A stretch of DNA of 64,000 bases, taken from NCBI GenBank assembly GCA_013289695.1, contig JABCZK010000002.1:124001-188000 (forward strand). Direction: 5' to 3'. Shown one piece after another: positions 8,816 through 17,968 of this stretch; within the stretch, counting starts at the first letter, position 1, and each line of letters begins with the position of its first letter. This DNA is from Acidobacteriota bacterium (GTDB lineage: Bacteria; Acidobacteriota; Terriglobia; Acidiferrales; UBA7541). A program made the translations under genes and the position numbers. The notes under the pieces are model-generated. The model ran no database searches, was not told where the DNA came from, and saw only the letters and a list, made by a program, of their open reading frames with translations.

Positions 8816-10290
8816 TCCAGTTCCCCGCTGAGCAGCTCCAGAACCTGCATCGCCTCGCGCCGGAAATTGTCCTGTGCTTCTTCGGCATCATCATCATGGT
8901 CGCCGACCCGTTCCTCGGCCCCGCGAAACAGCGCATCTTAGGCTGGGTAGCATTCGCGGGTACGCTCATAGCGCTCATCTCAGTTCGCCTGATGGCCCTC
9001 GATCAAGGCATGGCGTACAACAATCTGATCAGCGCCGATGGCTTCAGCATTTTTGTGCACGTGGTGATCATCGGCGCCGCTGCGCTTGCGATTCTCGGCT
9101 CCATGCAATACCTCGACCAGGAAGGCATACAGCGCGGCGAATATTATTCGCTCGTTCTGTTCGCAGCGGCCGGCATGGGCATCCTCGCGGGGGCAAACGA
9201 ACTTGTTACCGCGTTCATCGGCCTGGAAATGAGTTCCATCTCCACCTACATCCTCGCCGGATTTCGCCGCCGCGCCGTGAAATCCAATGAAGCGGGACTG
9301 AAATATTTCATCCTCGGCTCGTTCGCCACTGCATTCTTCCTCTATGGCATCGCCATGGTGTACGGCTCCACGGGAACTACGCGCATTGATCTGGTGCGGG
9401 ACGCGCTCGAAACAATGATCGCCGGCCCTCAAGGTCGCCTCGATTCACTCTCCATCGTCGGCCTCGCGCTAATCTTTGTGGGCCTGGGCTTCAAAGTCGT
9501 TGCCGCGCCTTTCCACATTTACGGCCCGGACGTTTACGAAGGCGCCCCCACGCCCGTCACGGCTTTGCTCGCTTCGGGGCCCAAGGCCGCCACCTTCGCG
9601 CTAATGCTGCGAATTTTCTACGTGGGCTTTGGCACTACGGACGGCCTGTGGTTCTGGCCCATCGCGATTTCCGCCGTCCTCACACTGTGCATCGGCAATT
9701 TCGCCGCGCTCGTGCAGACCAACGTCAAGCGCATGCTGGCCTATTCCTCCATCGCGCACGCCGGATACATTCTGGTCGCCTTCGCCGCAGGCACCGTTTA
9801 CGGCGTCGCCGCGGTTCTGTTTTATCTCGCCGCCTACGTCCTGATGAAAGTCGGCGCCTTCCTGGTAATCGCGCATCTCGGCCAGCGCGACGAACAACGC
9901 CTGGAAATCACCGACTACGCCGGGCTCGGCACCAAGCAGCCGGTCCTCGCCGCGTGCTTCACCCTATTCCTATTTTCGCTGCTCGGCTTGCCCGCCACCG
10001 GCGGTTTCCTCGGCAAATTCTTCGCGTTCCAGGCGGCGCTCGATTCGCGCATCGTCTGGCTGGTAGTGATAGCCGCGATCAACAGCGTCGTGGGTGCCTA
10101 CTATTACCTGCGCGTAATCGTCGCCATGTATTTCTGGGAGCCATCGAAGGACTACACGCCATCGAAAGTCGCCCCCGCGCTCGTCCTGGCGCTCAGCATC
10201 GCCGCCATCGGCACCCTCTACCTGGGCATCCTTCCCAGCCACGTCCTCGACTACGCCAAAGCCGCCGCGGACTCGCTCACCTTGCATTAA
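8812..10290 (+). CDS. nuoN: NADH-quinone oxidoreductase subunit N, operon 1
   Basis: Third antiporter-like proton-pumping subunit of complex I, 492 residues, about 14 helices. Signatures are the helix-5 region IGLEMSSISTYILAGF, the VYEGAPTPVTALLASGPKAA segment and NVKRMLAYSSIAHAGYILVA. The start is GTG overlapping the nuoM TGA. This is the last gene of operon 1; the converging minus-strand operon ends only about 200 bases away. It is one of the best-supported genes in the window and shows no sign of decay. Confidence 0.95.
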   Translation: MIQFPAEQLQNLHRLAPEIVLCFFGIIIMVADPFLGPAKQRILGWVAFAGTLIALISVRLMALDQGMAYNNLISADGFSIFVHVVIIGAAALAILGSMQYLDQEGIQRGEYYSLVLFAAAGMGILAGANELVTAFIGLEMSSISTYILAGFRRRAVKSNEAGLKYFILGSFATAFFLYGIAMVYGSTGTTRIDLVRDALETMIAGPQGRLDSLSIVGLALIFVGLGFKVVAAPFHIYGPDVYEGAPTPVTALLASGPKAATFALMLRIFYVGFGTTDGLWFWPIAISAVLTLCIGNFAALVQTNVKRMLAYSSIAHAGYILVAFAAGTVYGVAAVLFYLAAYVLMKVGAFLVIAHLGQRDEQRLEITDYAGLGTKQPVLAACFTLFLFSLLGLPATGGFLGKFFAFQAALDSRIVWLVVIAAINSVVGAYYYLRVIVAMYFWEPSKDYTPSKVAPALVLALSIAAIGTLYLGILPSHVLDYAKAAADSLTLH

Positions 10291-10334
10291 TCGCAACGAT
10301 CCACTCGCATTTTGCTCTTATCGATGGGATGCGT

Positions 10335-10372
10335 GGGGCGCTGCTTGCTGCGCCCCGGCTTGCCCAGGCGTC
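10335..10372 (-). repeat. Dispersed palindromic element, type A
   Basis: Copy of a repeat also found at 31191-31230, 46859-46890 and 54666-54706. Read on the minus strand it is GACGCCTGGGCAAGC followed by a hairpin that begins GGGGCGCAGC, turns at AA, and ends GCGCCCC. The stem is seven pairs plus two beyond a mismatch. The flank GCCYGGGCAAGC is kept in all good copies, which shows this is a family and not a chance palindrome. Confidence 0.75.
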
Positions 10373-10420
10373 AATCCCACAGAACGTGCTCAGCCCGCGG
10401 CGCTCATCCAACCACGCCGC

Positions 10421-10465
10421 AAAATAAAAAGGCCCGGAAGCTCGCTCTCCGCGAACTTCCGGGCC
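10421..10465 (-). terminator. Intrinsic terminator of the nuo-atp operon
   Basis: On the minus strand a perfect ten-pair stem GGCCCGGAAG / CTTCCGGGCC (10465-10456 with 10440-10431) encloses a 15-base loop and is followed directly by TTTTTATTTT (10430-10421). It lies 24 bases after the atpE stop. Stem strength, position and U-tract make this the clearest terminator in the window. Confidence 0.92.
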
Positions 10466-10488
10466 GATTAAACTTCGATACCGCCCTA

Positions 10489-10812
10489 CTAGTAGCCCAC
10501 CTTCGCAAATACCACGACCAGCGTGAACAGCACCAGCGTCTCAATGAAAACCAATCCTAGAATCATGGCCGTGCGAATCGCGCCCGCCGCCGCCGGATTC
10601 CGCGCCATTCCTTCGCAAGCTGCAGCCGCTACGCGCGACTGAGCGATTCCGCACGCCGCCGCCGCAATCGCCATCGAGAACCCCGCAGCCAGCACAATCC
10701 ACCGCGCCACATGCTCGGGCGGCTTTCCGGCCTCTCCTGCTTGTGCGAACGCAGGCGCCGCCGCTATGGCCGCAACGAACAACATAGACAACAACCCCGC
10801 AACCTTTTTCAT
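10489..10812 (-). CDS. atpE: ATP synthase F0 subunit c with N-terminal signal-like leader
   Basis: Proteolipid that forms the rotating c-ring of F1F0 ATP synthase; 107 residues from the chosen ATG. AGGGGAG lies six bases before this ATG (10812), which also starts the basic-hydrophobic leader MKKVAGLLSMLFVAAIAAA ending in AFA|Q, a likely signal peptide; usual c subunits lack it. The mature part has two helices joined by a polar ARNP loop. Helix 2 holds the ion-binding glutamate in LVFIETLVLF, and a glutamine stands 15 residues before the loop proline, as in sodium-binding c-rings. Leu and Phe replace two other sodium-site positions, so ion choice is open. It ends the operon, 90 bases after atpB. 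Confidence 0.93.
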   Translation of the reverse strand: MKKVAGLLSMLFVAAIAAAPAFAQAGEAGKPPEHVARWIVLAAGFSMAIAAAACGIAQSRVAAAACEGMARNPAAAGAIRTAMILGLVFIETLVLFTLVVVFAKVGY

Positions 10813-10902
10813 GTTCATCTCCCCTTTTATTAAACGCCGCCAGGAGGTGGCTCCCGTCATCCTCAAGCAGCCGGGATCACACTGGTCGGCAATCAAGCCA
10901 GA

Positions 10903-11718
10903 TTAATGCTCATCCGCGGTTCCCATGCCGATATATATCGCGGGAAGAATCGTGAATACGAAGGCCTGAATGATAGCCACAAACAGATGCAAGCCCAGGA
11001 ACAGAATAGGAATTACTGCCGGAAAAATTCCCAGCACAATCCCCAGGATGGGATGCGTGTGGCTTACCGACATTACCGGCGCGATGAACGCCGTCAGAAA
11101 AATTATATAGATCAATTCGCTCGCAAAAATATTGGCCCACAAGCGGACCGTCAAGGAGAGCAAGCGCGCCGTGTGGCTGATGATCTCGACCGGAAATATC
11201 AAAATCGCCAGCGCCGGAACCGGGCCGGCAAAGTGCTTGGCGTAACCAATCGGCCCGTGATGCTTTATTCCCAGCCAGTTATAGTAGACGAAAGTAAGGA
11301 TGGCGCAGGCCAGCGGAACGCTCGGATGACCCGTGGGCGAAAGGAACGCAGGTAGCAGGCTGATCGCGTTCGCAAACAATATAAAAATCGAAATCGCGCC
11401 CACCAGCGGCATGTAGTTGCGGCCTTCGGGTCCTACGTTTTCATCCAGCAGATCGCGGATGCCCACTCCCATCGGGTTCGTGAGCAGCATCTCCATCACC
11501 TGTTGCGTCGCGCCAGGACGCTCCGCCGAAATTCTCGGCCGCAACCAAAGAAAGAAAATCGCGGCCAAAATGCATACAGCCAGCGACGCCGCCACAAAAT
11601 TCGGGATCGGATGCTCCGGATCGTGAGGAACCACATGAACCGCATGCAGCACAGCCAGAGCCGCGCCGCCGAAGACCTTGTTGAGTAGGACTGTAAACCA
11701 GTTCAGGTGCTCGTTCAT
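10903..11718 (-). CDS. atpB: ATP synthase F0 subunit a
   Basis: Stator channel subunit of ATP synthase, 271 residues with five to six helices. The essential arginine is in LLSLTVRLWANIFASELIY, the equivalent of Arg210 of the Escherichia coli protein, and the last helix keeps the conserved glutamine in FVAIIQAFVFTILPAIYI. The N-terminal stretch contains a histidine-rich periplasmic part (HAVHVVPHDPEH). It lies 3 bases after atpI and upstream of atpE in the usual order I-B-E. The b, delta and F1 genes are not in this window, so F0 and F1 are encoded at separate loci. Confidence 0.95.
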   Translation of the reverse strand: MNEHLNWFTVLLNKVFGGAALAVLHAVHVVPHDPEHPIPNFVAASLAVCILAAIFFLWLRPRISAERPGATQQVMEMLLTNPMGVGIRDLLDENVGPEGRNYMPLVGAISIFILFANAISLLPAFLSPTGHPSVPLACAILTFVYYNWLGIKHHGPIGYAKHFAGPVPALAILIFPVEIISHTARLLSLTVRLWANIFASELIYIIFLTAFIAPVMSVSHTHPILGIVLGIFPAVIPILFLGLHLFVAIIQAFVFTILPAIYIGMGTADEH

Positions 11719-11721
11719 TCG

Positions 11722-12150
11722 CTATTCGGACCCCGTGCTGACTTCGTAGACGCTGCCCACAATGGCCCCTGCTCCAAGTGCCAGAAGCCCTACTAGAACG
11801 GATACAAGAGGTAATGCAAAGTAGTGGACAATAACATAGATAACCACTGCTATCAACACGTAACGGCCCACCAGCTTCCAATAAAAACTAGCCGGCACGC
11901 CGCGCGCTTCCGGGCTGTCGGGCTTCGCGGTCGTCACGGTCACCAGCATACCCAACGACTGGTCCAGCCACCGATAGTTGACCCAAGCCAGAACCGTTCC
12001 TATTGCGATTCCAATTCCCGCGCGATTTGATTTCGCAAAAAATACCACCGCCGCGGTCGCGAAGCCCAGGGCTAAAGTCAGCCAGGCAACCCGTTGCGTA
12101 GCTCGCGTAAGCTTTTCTTCATCCGGATTTTCCGGCGTTGTCGCGGTCAC
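11722..12150 (-). CDS. atpI: ATP synthase subunit I-like membrane protein
   Basis: Protein of 142 residues with four predicted helices, at about 22-40, 45-62, 95-113 and 115-135. The gene lies between atpZ and atpB, the usual place of atpI, whose product helps assemble the c-ring. The sequence matches the family only in layout: a charged N terminus, a first helix pair with AIGTVLAWVNYRWLDQSL, and a final helix pair. The start overlaps the end of atpZ by 32 bases. Function is assigned from position and topology, so less firmly than for its neighbours. Confidence 0.75.
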   Translation of the reverse strand: MTATTPENPDEEKLTRATQRVAWLTLALGFATAAVVFFAKSNRAGIGIAIGTVLAWVNYRWLDQSLGMLVTVTTAKPDSPEARGVPASFYWKLVGRYVLIAVVIYVIVHYFALPLVSVLVGLLALGAGAIVGSVYEVSTGSE

Positions 12151-12376
12151 TTTTCTGCAGCCTCTTCAGCATGTCCCACAATCCCGCTCCAAATCCAGTG
12201 GCGCCGACCAGCAGCATCAAGATTGGCTTCGTATGCAGCCAGTGGTCCAGCAGGTAACCGAGGAACCCTCCCACCAACGCGCCGCCGGCCAGCAAAAAAG
12301 GGAGTTCCATCGCGAGCGCCATCTGGCGTGAGACTGCCCCGGGACTCTTGCGAGGCGGTGGATTTTCGGGGGTCAT
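12119..12376 (-). CDS. atpZ: AtpZ/AtpI-family F0 accessory protein
   Basis: Small protein of 85 residues with two helices (about 22-40 and 45-62). The segment PFLLAGGALVGGFLGYLLD followed by a second helix and GLWDMLKRL is typical of AtpZ, a two-helix protein encoded before atpI in many F0 operons and proposed to act in ion uptake or ATPase assembly. The ATG at 12376 was chosen over an upstream one at 12577 because the extra 67 residues overlap nuoN and have no membrane or family character. It is the link between the nuo and atp parts of this operon, 41 bases after nuoN. Confidence 0.82.
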   Translation of the reverse strand: MTPENPPPRKSPGAVSRQMALAMELPFLLAGGALVGGFLGYLLDHWLHTKPILMLLVGATGFGAGLWDMLKRLQKSDRDNAGKSG

Positions 12377-12417
12377 TTTTTGCTGCCGGTCAACGGCCGC
12401 TTGTCGTTGGCCACCAG

Positions 12418-13935
12418 TTACTGGCCAAACGGCGTCAATATAGAATACGTCGCCAACCGCAGGAACTGCTCTGGAAACATTCCCGCCGCGAGCGTGACGA
12501 TCACCATCGCTCCCAGCGCAAATTTCTGCGCCCAGGAAATCACCGGTTGCGCCCTGTCGCTCGACTCGCGCACCCACATCGCCTCAACCATCCGGAAATA
12601 GTAATACACCGCCGGAAGAATGTAGAGCACGCCCAGAACCGCCAGCACCGTGTGATGCGTTTCGATCAGCGCCCAAAAAATCAAAAGTTTCGCGACAAAT
12701 CCAGCGGTAGGCGGAATCCCTGCCAGCGACAGTAGGAATATCAGCATCAGCACCGCCGCGCCCGGACTGCGCTCGATCAGCCCATTCAAATCATCGATCT
12801 CGTCGCCAATAATCCCTTTCCGCCGCAACAAAATCACCACCGCGAACGCGCCGGTATTGAAGAACACATACACGAACAAATAAAACGCCATCGCCTGCAG
12901 TCCCCGCTCGTTCAAAGTGCCGTCCGGCTTTACGGCAGCGACAAACCCCAGCAAAATGTATCCCACCTGTGCGATGGAGGAATACGCCAGCAACCGCTTG
13001 ATATTCGTCTGCGTGATCGCCGCCAGCGTGCCCACTGTCAGCGACAGCACTCCCACCGCCTCCATGATGCGCACCCAATCCAGATTCACCGGCCAGAAAA
13101 CCGTGAGGAACAACCGCAGCAACAGCGCGAAGCTCGCAGCCTTGGAGGCGCCGCTAACGAACGCCGTAATCGCAGTCGGCGCTCCCTCATAAACGTCCGG
13201 CGCCCACTGATGAAACGGCACGCCCGCTATCTTGAAAAATATTCCCGCCGCCACGGTTCCCAGCGCGAGAAAAGTCAGCAGATCGGTCCCCGGAACTGAC
13301 GTGTGCCGGTACCGAATCGCTTCTTCAATCTTCGCCAGGTTCGTCGATCCGGCCAGCCCGTACAAAATCGAAAATCCATAAGCCAGAATGCCCGAGCTGA
13401 AAGCCCCCATCAGCATGTACTTCATCGCCGCTTCGTTCGACCGCCGATCGCGTCGCAAGAATCCGCTGAGCACGTAAAAACTCAGCGCCATCGTTTCGAG
13501 CCCAAGGAACAGCACTACCAGATCGTTCCCGCACGCCAGAAACATCATGCCCACGGTGGCAAACAGCATCAACGCGTAATATTCGCCGTGCTGCTCGTCC
13601 TCAATCTCCATGTAGCGCACCGAAATTAAAATCACCAGCGCGGTGGACGCGAGGAACAAAAAACCAAAAAAAATAAAAAATGGATCGATCACGATGGAAT
13701 CAGAAAAACCCGGCGCCGGGCCAATAGGCGCTGCGGCATAAGCCCGCAGCATGTAAAGCGAGCCGGCGCTGAACACCACGCCCAGCATCGCGGTCAATGC
13801 ATTCCAGGATTTCTGGGGCTTGGTAAGCAGGAAATCGCTCAGCAAAATCGCGAGGCCGAAAAATATCAGCATCGCTTCCGGCAGCACCAAGAAGAAATCC
13901 CCGCGCGTCTGCTCGAAGATCTTCTGCCAGGGCAT
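12418..13935 (-). CDS. nuoN: NADH-quinone oxidoreductase subunit N, operon 2
   Basis: Second NuoN paralogue, 505 residues. It has LGLETMALSFYVLSGFLRRD at helix 5, VYEGAPTAITAFVSGASKAA and NIKRLLAYSSIAQVGYILLG, so all landmarks of an antiporter-like subunit are intact. The ATG follows the nuoM TAA with no gap. It differs from the plus-strand NuoN along its whole length. It is followed at 41 bases by atpZ, so complex I subunits and ATP synthase F0 subunits are probably made from one transcript. Confidence 0.95.
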   Translation of the reverse strand: MPWQKIFEQTRGDFFLVLPEAMLIFFGLAILLSDFLLTKPQKSWNALTAMLGVVFSAGSLYMLRAYAAAPIGPAPGFSDSIVIDPFFIFFGFLFLASTALVILISVRYMEIEDEQHGEYYALMLFATVGMMFLACGNDLVVLFLGLETMALSFYVLSGFLRRDRRSNEAAMKYMLMGAFSSGILAYGFSILYGLAGSTNLAKIEEAIRYRHTSVPGTDLLTFLALGTVAAGIFFKIAGVPFHQWAPDVYEGAPTAITAFVSGASKAASFALLLRLFLTVFWPVNLDWVRIMEAVGVLSLTVGTLAAITQTNIKRLLAYSSIAQVGYILLGFVAAVKPDGTLNERGLQAMAFYLFVYVFFNTGAFAVVILLRRKGIIGDEIDDLNGLIERSPGAAVLMLIFLLSLAGIPPTAGFVAKLLIFWALIETHHTVLAVLGVLYILPAVYYYFRMVEAMWVRESSDRAQPVISWAQKFALGAMVIVTLAAGMFPEQFLRLATYSILTPFGQ

Positions 13936-15528
13936 TTATTTCGCCTCGGCCTGAGCGCCAGACGGATTCGTCGCCGGAGCCGTCGCGCCACCTTCCGCTG
14001 CCGCAGCCTTTTCGCCCGGCGAATGCGTAGCCGCGTAGTACCCCGGATGCACGCACTCCACCAACCGACGCACCGGCTGTTGCACCACTTTGAAAAGCGG
14101 CGCGGGATAAATTCCAATCCAGAACGCCAGCACCACCAGCGGAATCAGCGTCGCGTATTCCCGCGCATTCAGATCCGGCAGATGCTCGTTCGCGGGATTC
14201 GTCACCGAGCCGAACATCACCCGCTGGTACAGCCACAACAAATACGCCGCGCCCAAAATCACGCCGAACACGCCCCACGCCGCCCACTGCCAGCTCACCT
14301 CAAACACACCGCGCAAGATCGTGAACTCGCCGATAAATCCGTTCAGCAGCGGCATGCCCAGCGAGCTAAGCGTAATAATCAAATACACCGCCGCGAAATT
14401 CGGCATCGGCGTCGAAAGCCCGCCGAATTCCGAAATCAGCCGCGTGTGCCGCCGCTCGTATAGCACGCCCACCAGCAGGAACAGCGCGCCGGTGGAAATG
14501 CCGTGATTGATCTGCTGAATGATGCTGCCGGAAAGACCCAGTGGCGTCAGCACGAAAATCCCCAGCGTGCAAAATCCCATGTGGCTTACCGACGAGTACG
14601 CGATGAGCTTTTTCATGTCCTTTTGCATCATGCAGACGAGCGCCCCGTAAATAATTCCGATTAGCGACAGCACAATCACGATGCCGCGGTATTTCACCGT
14701 CGCGTCTGGAAACATCGGCACGGAAAATCGCAAGAATCCGTACGTGCCCATTTTCAACAGCACGCCAGCCAGAATGACGGAACCAGCCGTCGGTGCCTCA
14801 GTGTGCGCATCCGGCAACCATGTGTGGAACGGAAACATCGGTACTTTGATCGCAAATGCGAAAAAGAATCCCCAGAAAAGCCATTTCTGGAGCCACCCGT
14901 CCTGCGCCGTGAAAGGGTGCTCCAGAATCGCGCGCACGTCGAATGTGTTGCGGTAATAATAAATCGCAAGGATCGCCAGCAGCATCAGCACCGACCCGGC
15001 TAGCGTGTACAGGAAAAATTTGATCGCCGCGTACAGCCGCCGCTCGCTGCCCCACACCCCAATCAGGAAGTACATCGGCACCAGCATCACTTCCCAAAAA
15101 ACGTAAAACAGCACGAAGTCCAGCGACATGAAAACGCCCAGCATGCCCGTCTGCAGCAGCAACAGCAAAATGTAATATTCCTTTTCGCGTTTGTGGATCG
15201 CCGACCACGACGACAAAATCGCAATCGCCCCCAGCACCGTCGTCAACATCACCATCAGAAAGCTCAGCCCATCAATCCCCAGCGTGAAATGCGCCCCGAC
15301 CGACGGAATCCAATTCGCATTTTCCACAAATTGAAATTGCGGCGCGCCCGGCCCGGATTGAAACTGCCATATCAGCGGCAGCGATACCAGCAATCCGAGA
15401 AACCCAAACAGATTCCCCATCCACCGATGCAGGTCGGCACGCTCGCGCGGAATAAATAGCATCAAGATCGCGCCGACCAGTGGAGTGAACAGGACGATGC
15501 TTAAGGCGTATTTACCGTAAAAGTCCAT
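13936..15528 (-). CDS. nuoM: NADH-quinone oxidoreductase subunit M, operon 2
   Basis: Second NuoM paralogue, 530 residues. LFYVFWEVMLVPMYFLIGVW carries the helix-5 glutamate; LPDAHTEAPTAGSVILAGVL and YSSVSHMGFCTLGIFVLTPL are NuoM signatures. As in the other copy, the C terminus is extended past the last helix by about 40 residues rich in Ala, Gly, Pro and Glu, here ending AEAK. A 60-base gap separates it from nuoL, the largest inside the nuoD-N part of this operon, and holds no recognisable element. Confidence 0.95.
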   Translation of the reverse strand: MDFYGKYALSIVLFTPLVGAILMLFIPRERADLHRWMGNLFGFLGLLVSLPLIWQFQSGPGAPQFQFVENANWIPSVGAHFTLGIDGLSFLMVMLTTVLGAIAILSSWSAIHKREKEYYILLLLLQTGMLGVFMSLDFVLFYVFWEVMLVPMYFLIGVWGSERRLYAAIKFFLYTLAGSVLMLLAILAIYYYRNTFDVRAILEHPFTAQDGWLQKWLFWGFFFAFAIKVPMFPFHTWLPDAHTEAPTAGSVILAGVLLKMGTYGFLRFSVPMFPDATVKYRGIVIVLSLIGIIYGALVCMMQKDMKKLIAYSSVSHMGFCTLGIFVLTPLGLSGSIIQQINHGISTGALFLLVGVLYERRHTRLISEFGGLSTPMPNFAAVYLIITLSSLGMPLLNGFIGEFTILRGVFEVSWQWAAWGVFGVILGAAYLLWLYQRVMFGSVTNPANEHLPDLNAREYATLIPLVVLAFWIGIYPAPLFKVVQQPVRRLVECVHPGYYAATHSPGEKAAAAEGGATAPATNPSGAQAEAK

Positions 15529-15588
15529 CCATTCCCTCGCGTTCTTCTACCACAGCAATTTGCAGACCGTGCCCGCCTGCATGGAAAG

Positions 15589-17655
15589 CTAGTGCACCGC
15601 GTAATGCGCCAGATAAAAGTAATATCCCAGGAACCCAATCAATCCAATCACGATGAACAGCATGTAACTCTGCACCAATCCGTCCTGAATCAAGCGCACT
15701 GGAAAACTAAGCACCCACACAATCCGCGCGCCCAGTTTTACCGAACCGTCCACGATCCACGTGTCCCACCACATCGAAACGCGCGAAACGAAACGCGCGA
15801 GCCATCCCGCGCCGTCCACGCCCACGCCATTGATCACATTCGTATCGAACCAGCCCAGCGCCAACCCCAAATCCTTCGCGCGATTCACGAACAGCGCGTC
15901 ATACAGCTCGTCCACATAATATTTGTGGTACACCAGCTCGTAAAATCCGTTCAGGCTCTTCGCAATTTTCGCCGGCAATTCCGTCCGCTTGATGTACAGA
16001 TACCACGCGCACAAAATTCCCAGCACTACGAGCCCTTCCGACAGCAGCATCAAATTAATCTCGCCGATGCGCGAACTCGGCCCCTTCAGCGGCTCCATGC
16101 GCGCGTCATGCGCCGCACCCACGACTGGCTCGAGAAAATGCACGAAATGGCTGTTGCCTCCCAGAATTTCCGGCCAACTGACCAACCCGCCCACAATCGA
16201 AAGCCCGGCCAGAATCACCAGCGGAACAAGCATGGCTTTCGGCGATTCATGAATGTGGTGCTCCACCTCGTGGTCCACGCGCGACGTTCCGTGGAACGTC
16301 ATGAAAATCAGCCGGAACATATAAAACGCCGTCATGCCCGCGGTGAAATACCCTATGGCCCACAGCAGCACATCTTGTTCGTACGCTTTGCCGAGAATCA
16401 GGTCTTTGCTCACGAATCCGGCAAACGGAAAAATTCCCGCGATCGCGAGCGTCGCGATCAGCATCGTCCAATACGTCACCGGGATGCGCTTCGATAGCGC
16501 GCCCATCTTGCGCATGTCCTGCTCGCCCGAAAGCGCGTGAATCACGCTGCCCGCCGCAAGGAACAGCAACCCTTTGAAAAACGCATGCGTCATTAAGTGG
16601 AAAATTCCCGCGGTAAATGCGCCCACACCGCAGGCCAGGAACATATAACCCAGCTGCGAAACGGTCGAATACGCCAGAACTTTTTTGATGTCGTTCTGCA
16701 CCACGCCAATCGTTGCCGCGAAAAGCGCCGTGATCGCTCCGACCAGCGCGACCACGTACATGGCCTTCGGCGCCAACTCATAAATCGCGTTCGTGCGCGT
16801 CACCATGTACACGCCCGCGGTGACCATCGTCGCCGCATGAATCAACGCGCTCACGGGCGTCGGCCCCTCCATCGCGTCCGGGAGCCACACATACAGCGGA
16901 ATCTGCGCCGACTTCCCCGCCGCGCCAACAAAAAGCAGCAGCGCGATCGCCGTCAACCACGGATCGCCGTTCTGAAAATGACCGGCTCGCAGCGTCGGAC
17001 CGATATCGCTGAAGCGCACCGTCCCCAGCACCGCCGAGCACAGAAAAATTCCCAACAGAAATCCCGCATCGCCCACGCGATTGACGATGAACGCCTTTTT
17101 CCCCGCGTCCGACGCCGACTTGCGGTGAAAATAAAATCCGATCAGCAAATAGCTGCAAGTCCCCACGCCTTCCCAACCCACAAACATCATCAGGAAATTA
17201 TTCGCCAGCACCAGAATCAGCATCGCGAACATAAAAAGGTTCAGATAGCCGAAGAACCGGTAATACCCGCCCTCGTGCGCCATGTATCCAGTGGAATACA
17301 CATGAATCAGGAATCCCACGCCGGTAACCACCAGAATCATCACCGCCGAAAGCGGATCAATCTGAAATTCCCAGGACGCCACGAAATTCGCCAGCCGCCC
17401 ATCGAACATGTGATACGGGATCGCGGGCAGCCACTGGAAAAGTACCTTCGTGAAGAATCGCTCGCCTTGCGGCATTGCGACCAGCTGAAAAAATGCGCCG
17501 ACCGAAAAAATGAACGAAACGAACACGCTTCCCGCGCACAAATAGCTCACGATGTTGTTCGCCAGCTTTCGCCCGTAGAACAACATCACCGCCGCCGTCA
17601 GCAGCGGAAACAGCGGAATCAGCCAGATATGCTCCAGGAAATACGGCGCGTTCAT
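15589..17655 (-). CDS. nuoL: NADH-quinone oxidoreductase subunit L, operon 2
   Basis: Second NuoL paralogue, 688 residues. Landmarks are HVYSTGYMAHEGGYYRFFGY, MFVGWEGVGTCSYLLIGFYF, PDAMEGPTPVSALIHAATMV and NDIKKVLAYSTVSQLGYMFL. The C-terminal third includes the charged segment before the lateral helix (HEVEHHIHESPKAM) and KYYVDELYDALFVNRAKD. It starts 10 bases after nuoK. All pumping residues visible in the operon 1 copy are present here too, so this operon codes for a complete set of three antiporter-like subunits. Confidence 0.95.
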   Translation of the reverse strand: MNAPYFLEHIWLIPLFPLLTAAVMLFYGRKLANNIVSYLCAGSVFVSFIFSVGAFFQLVAMPQGERFFTKVLFQWLPAIPYHMFDGRLANFVASWEFQIDPLSAVMILVVTGVGFLIHVYSTGYMAHEGGYYRFFGYLNLFMFAMLILVLANNFLMMFVGWEGVGTCSYLLIGFYFHRKSASDAGKKAFIVNRVGDAGFLLGIFLCSAVLGTVRFSDIGPTLRAGHFQNGDPWLTAIALLLFVGAAGKSAQIPLYVWLPDAMEGPTPVSALIHAATMVTAGVYMVTRTNAIYELAPKAMYVVALVGAITALFAATIGVVQNDIKKVLAYSTVSQLGYMFLACGVGAFTAGIFHLMTHAFFKGLLFLAAGSVIHALSGEQDMRKMGALSKRIPVTYWTMLIATLAIAGIFPFAGFVSKDLILGKAYEQDVLLWAIGYFTAGMTAFYMFRLIFMTFHGTSRVDHEVEHHIHESPKAMLVPLVILAGLSIVGGLVSWPEILGGNSHFVHFLEPVVGAAHDARMEPLKGPSSRIGEINLMLLSEGLVVLGILCAWYLYIKRTELPAKIAKSLNGFYELVYHKYYVDELYDALFVNRAKDLGLALGWFDTNVINGVGVDGAGWLARFVSRVSMWWDTWIVDGSVKLGARIVWVLSFPVRLIQDGLVQSYMLFIVIGLIGFLGYYFYLAHYAVH

Positions 17656-17665
17656 CAGTAAGCCT

Positions 17666-17968
17666 TCACCATTTCATGATGTCCATTTCATCCGCCAACA
17701 CCGTCTCGCGATTGTGGAAAAACGCCAAAATAATTCCCAATCCCACCGCGGCTTCCGCAGCCGCATCGGTAATAATAAATATCGCGAACACTTGCCCATC
17801 CACCGTGCCCCACATCCGCGAAAAAACCATCAAGTTGATGTTCACCGCGTTCAAGATCAGCTCGATGGACATCAGCATGATGATCACGTTGCGCCGCGTC
17901 AGCACACCGATCACACCGATGGTGAAAAGCGCGAGACTCAGAAACAAATAGTAGTCCACCGGAATCAT
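17666..17968 (-). CDS. nuoK: NADH-quinone oxidoreductase subunit K, operon 2
   Basis: Second NuoK paralogue, 100 residues, three helices. The buried glutamates are kept: MLMSIELILNAVNINLMVF and TDAAAEAAVGLGIILAFF. It overlaps nuoJ by 4 bases (ATGA). Against the plus-strand copy it is clearly homologous but divergent, including the C-terminal cap (DEMDIMKW against ERINLLKF). Confidence 0.96.
   Translation of the reverse strand: MIPVDYYLFLSLALFTIGVIGVLTRRNVIIMLMSIELILNAVNINLMVFSRMWGTVDGQVFAIFIITDAAAEAAVGLGIILAFFHNRETVLADEMDIMKW

Larger units (their letters stand above)
10291..10488. other. Gap between the two converging respiratory operons
   Basis: This 198-base gap separates the end of nuoN (plus strand) from the end of atpE (minus strand). 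It holds one dispersed palindromic element and one intrinsic terminator, listed separately. Plus-strand transcription from the nuoN side has no obvious U-tract terminator of its own, though the same hairpin could act in both directions with lower efficiency. Short open frames here match nothing I recognise. Confidence 0.6.
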
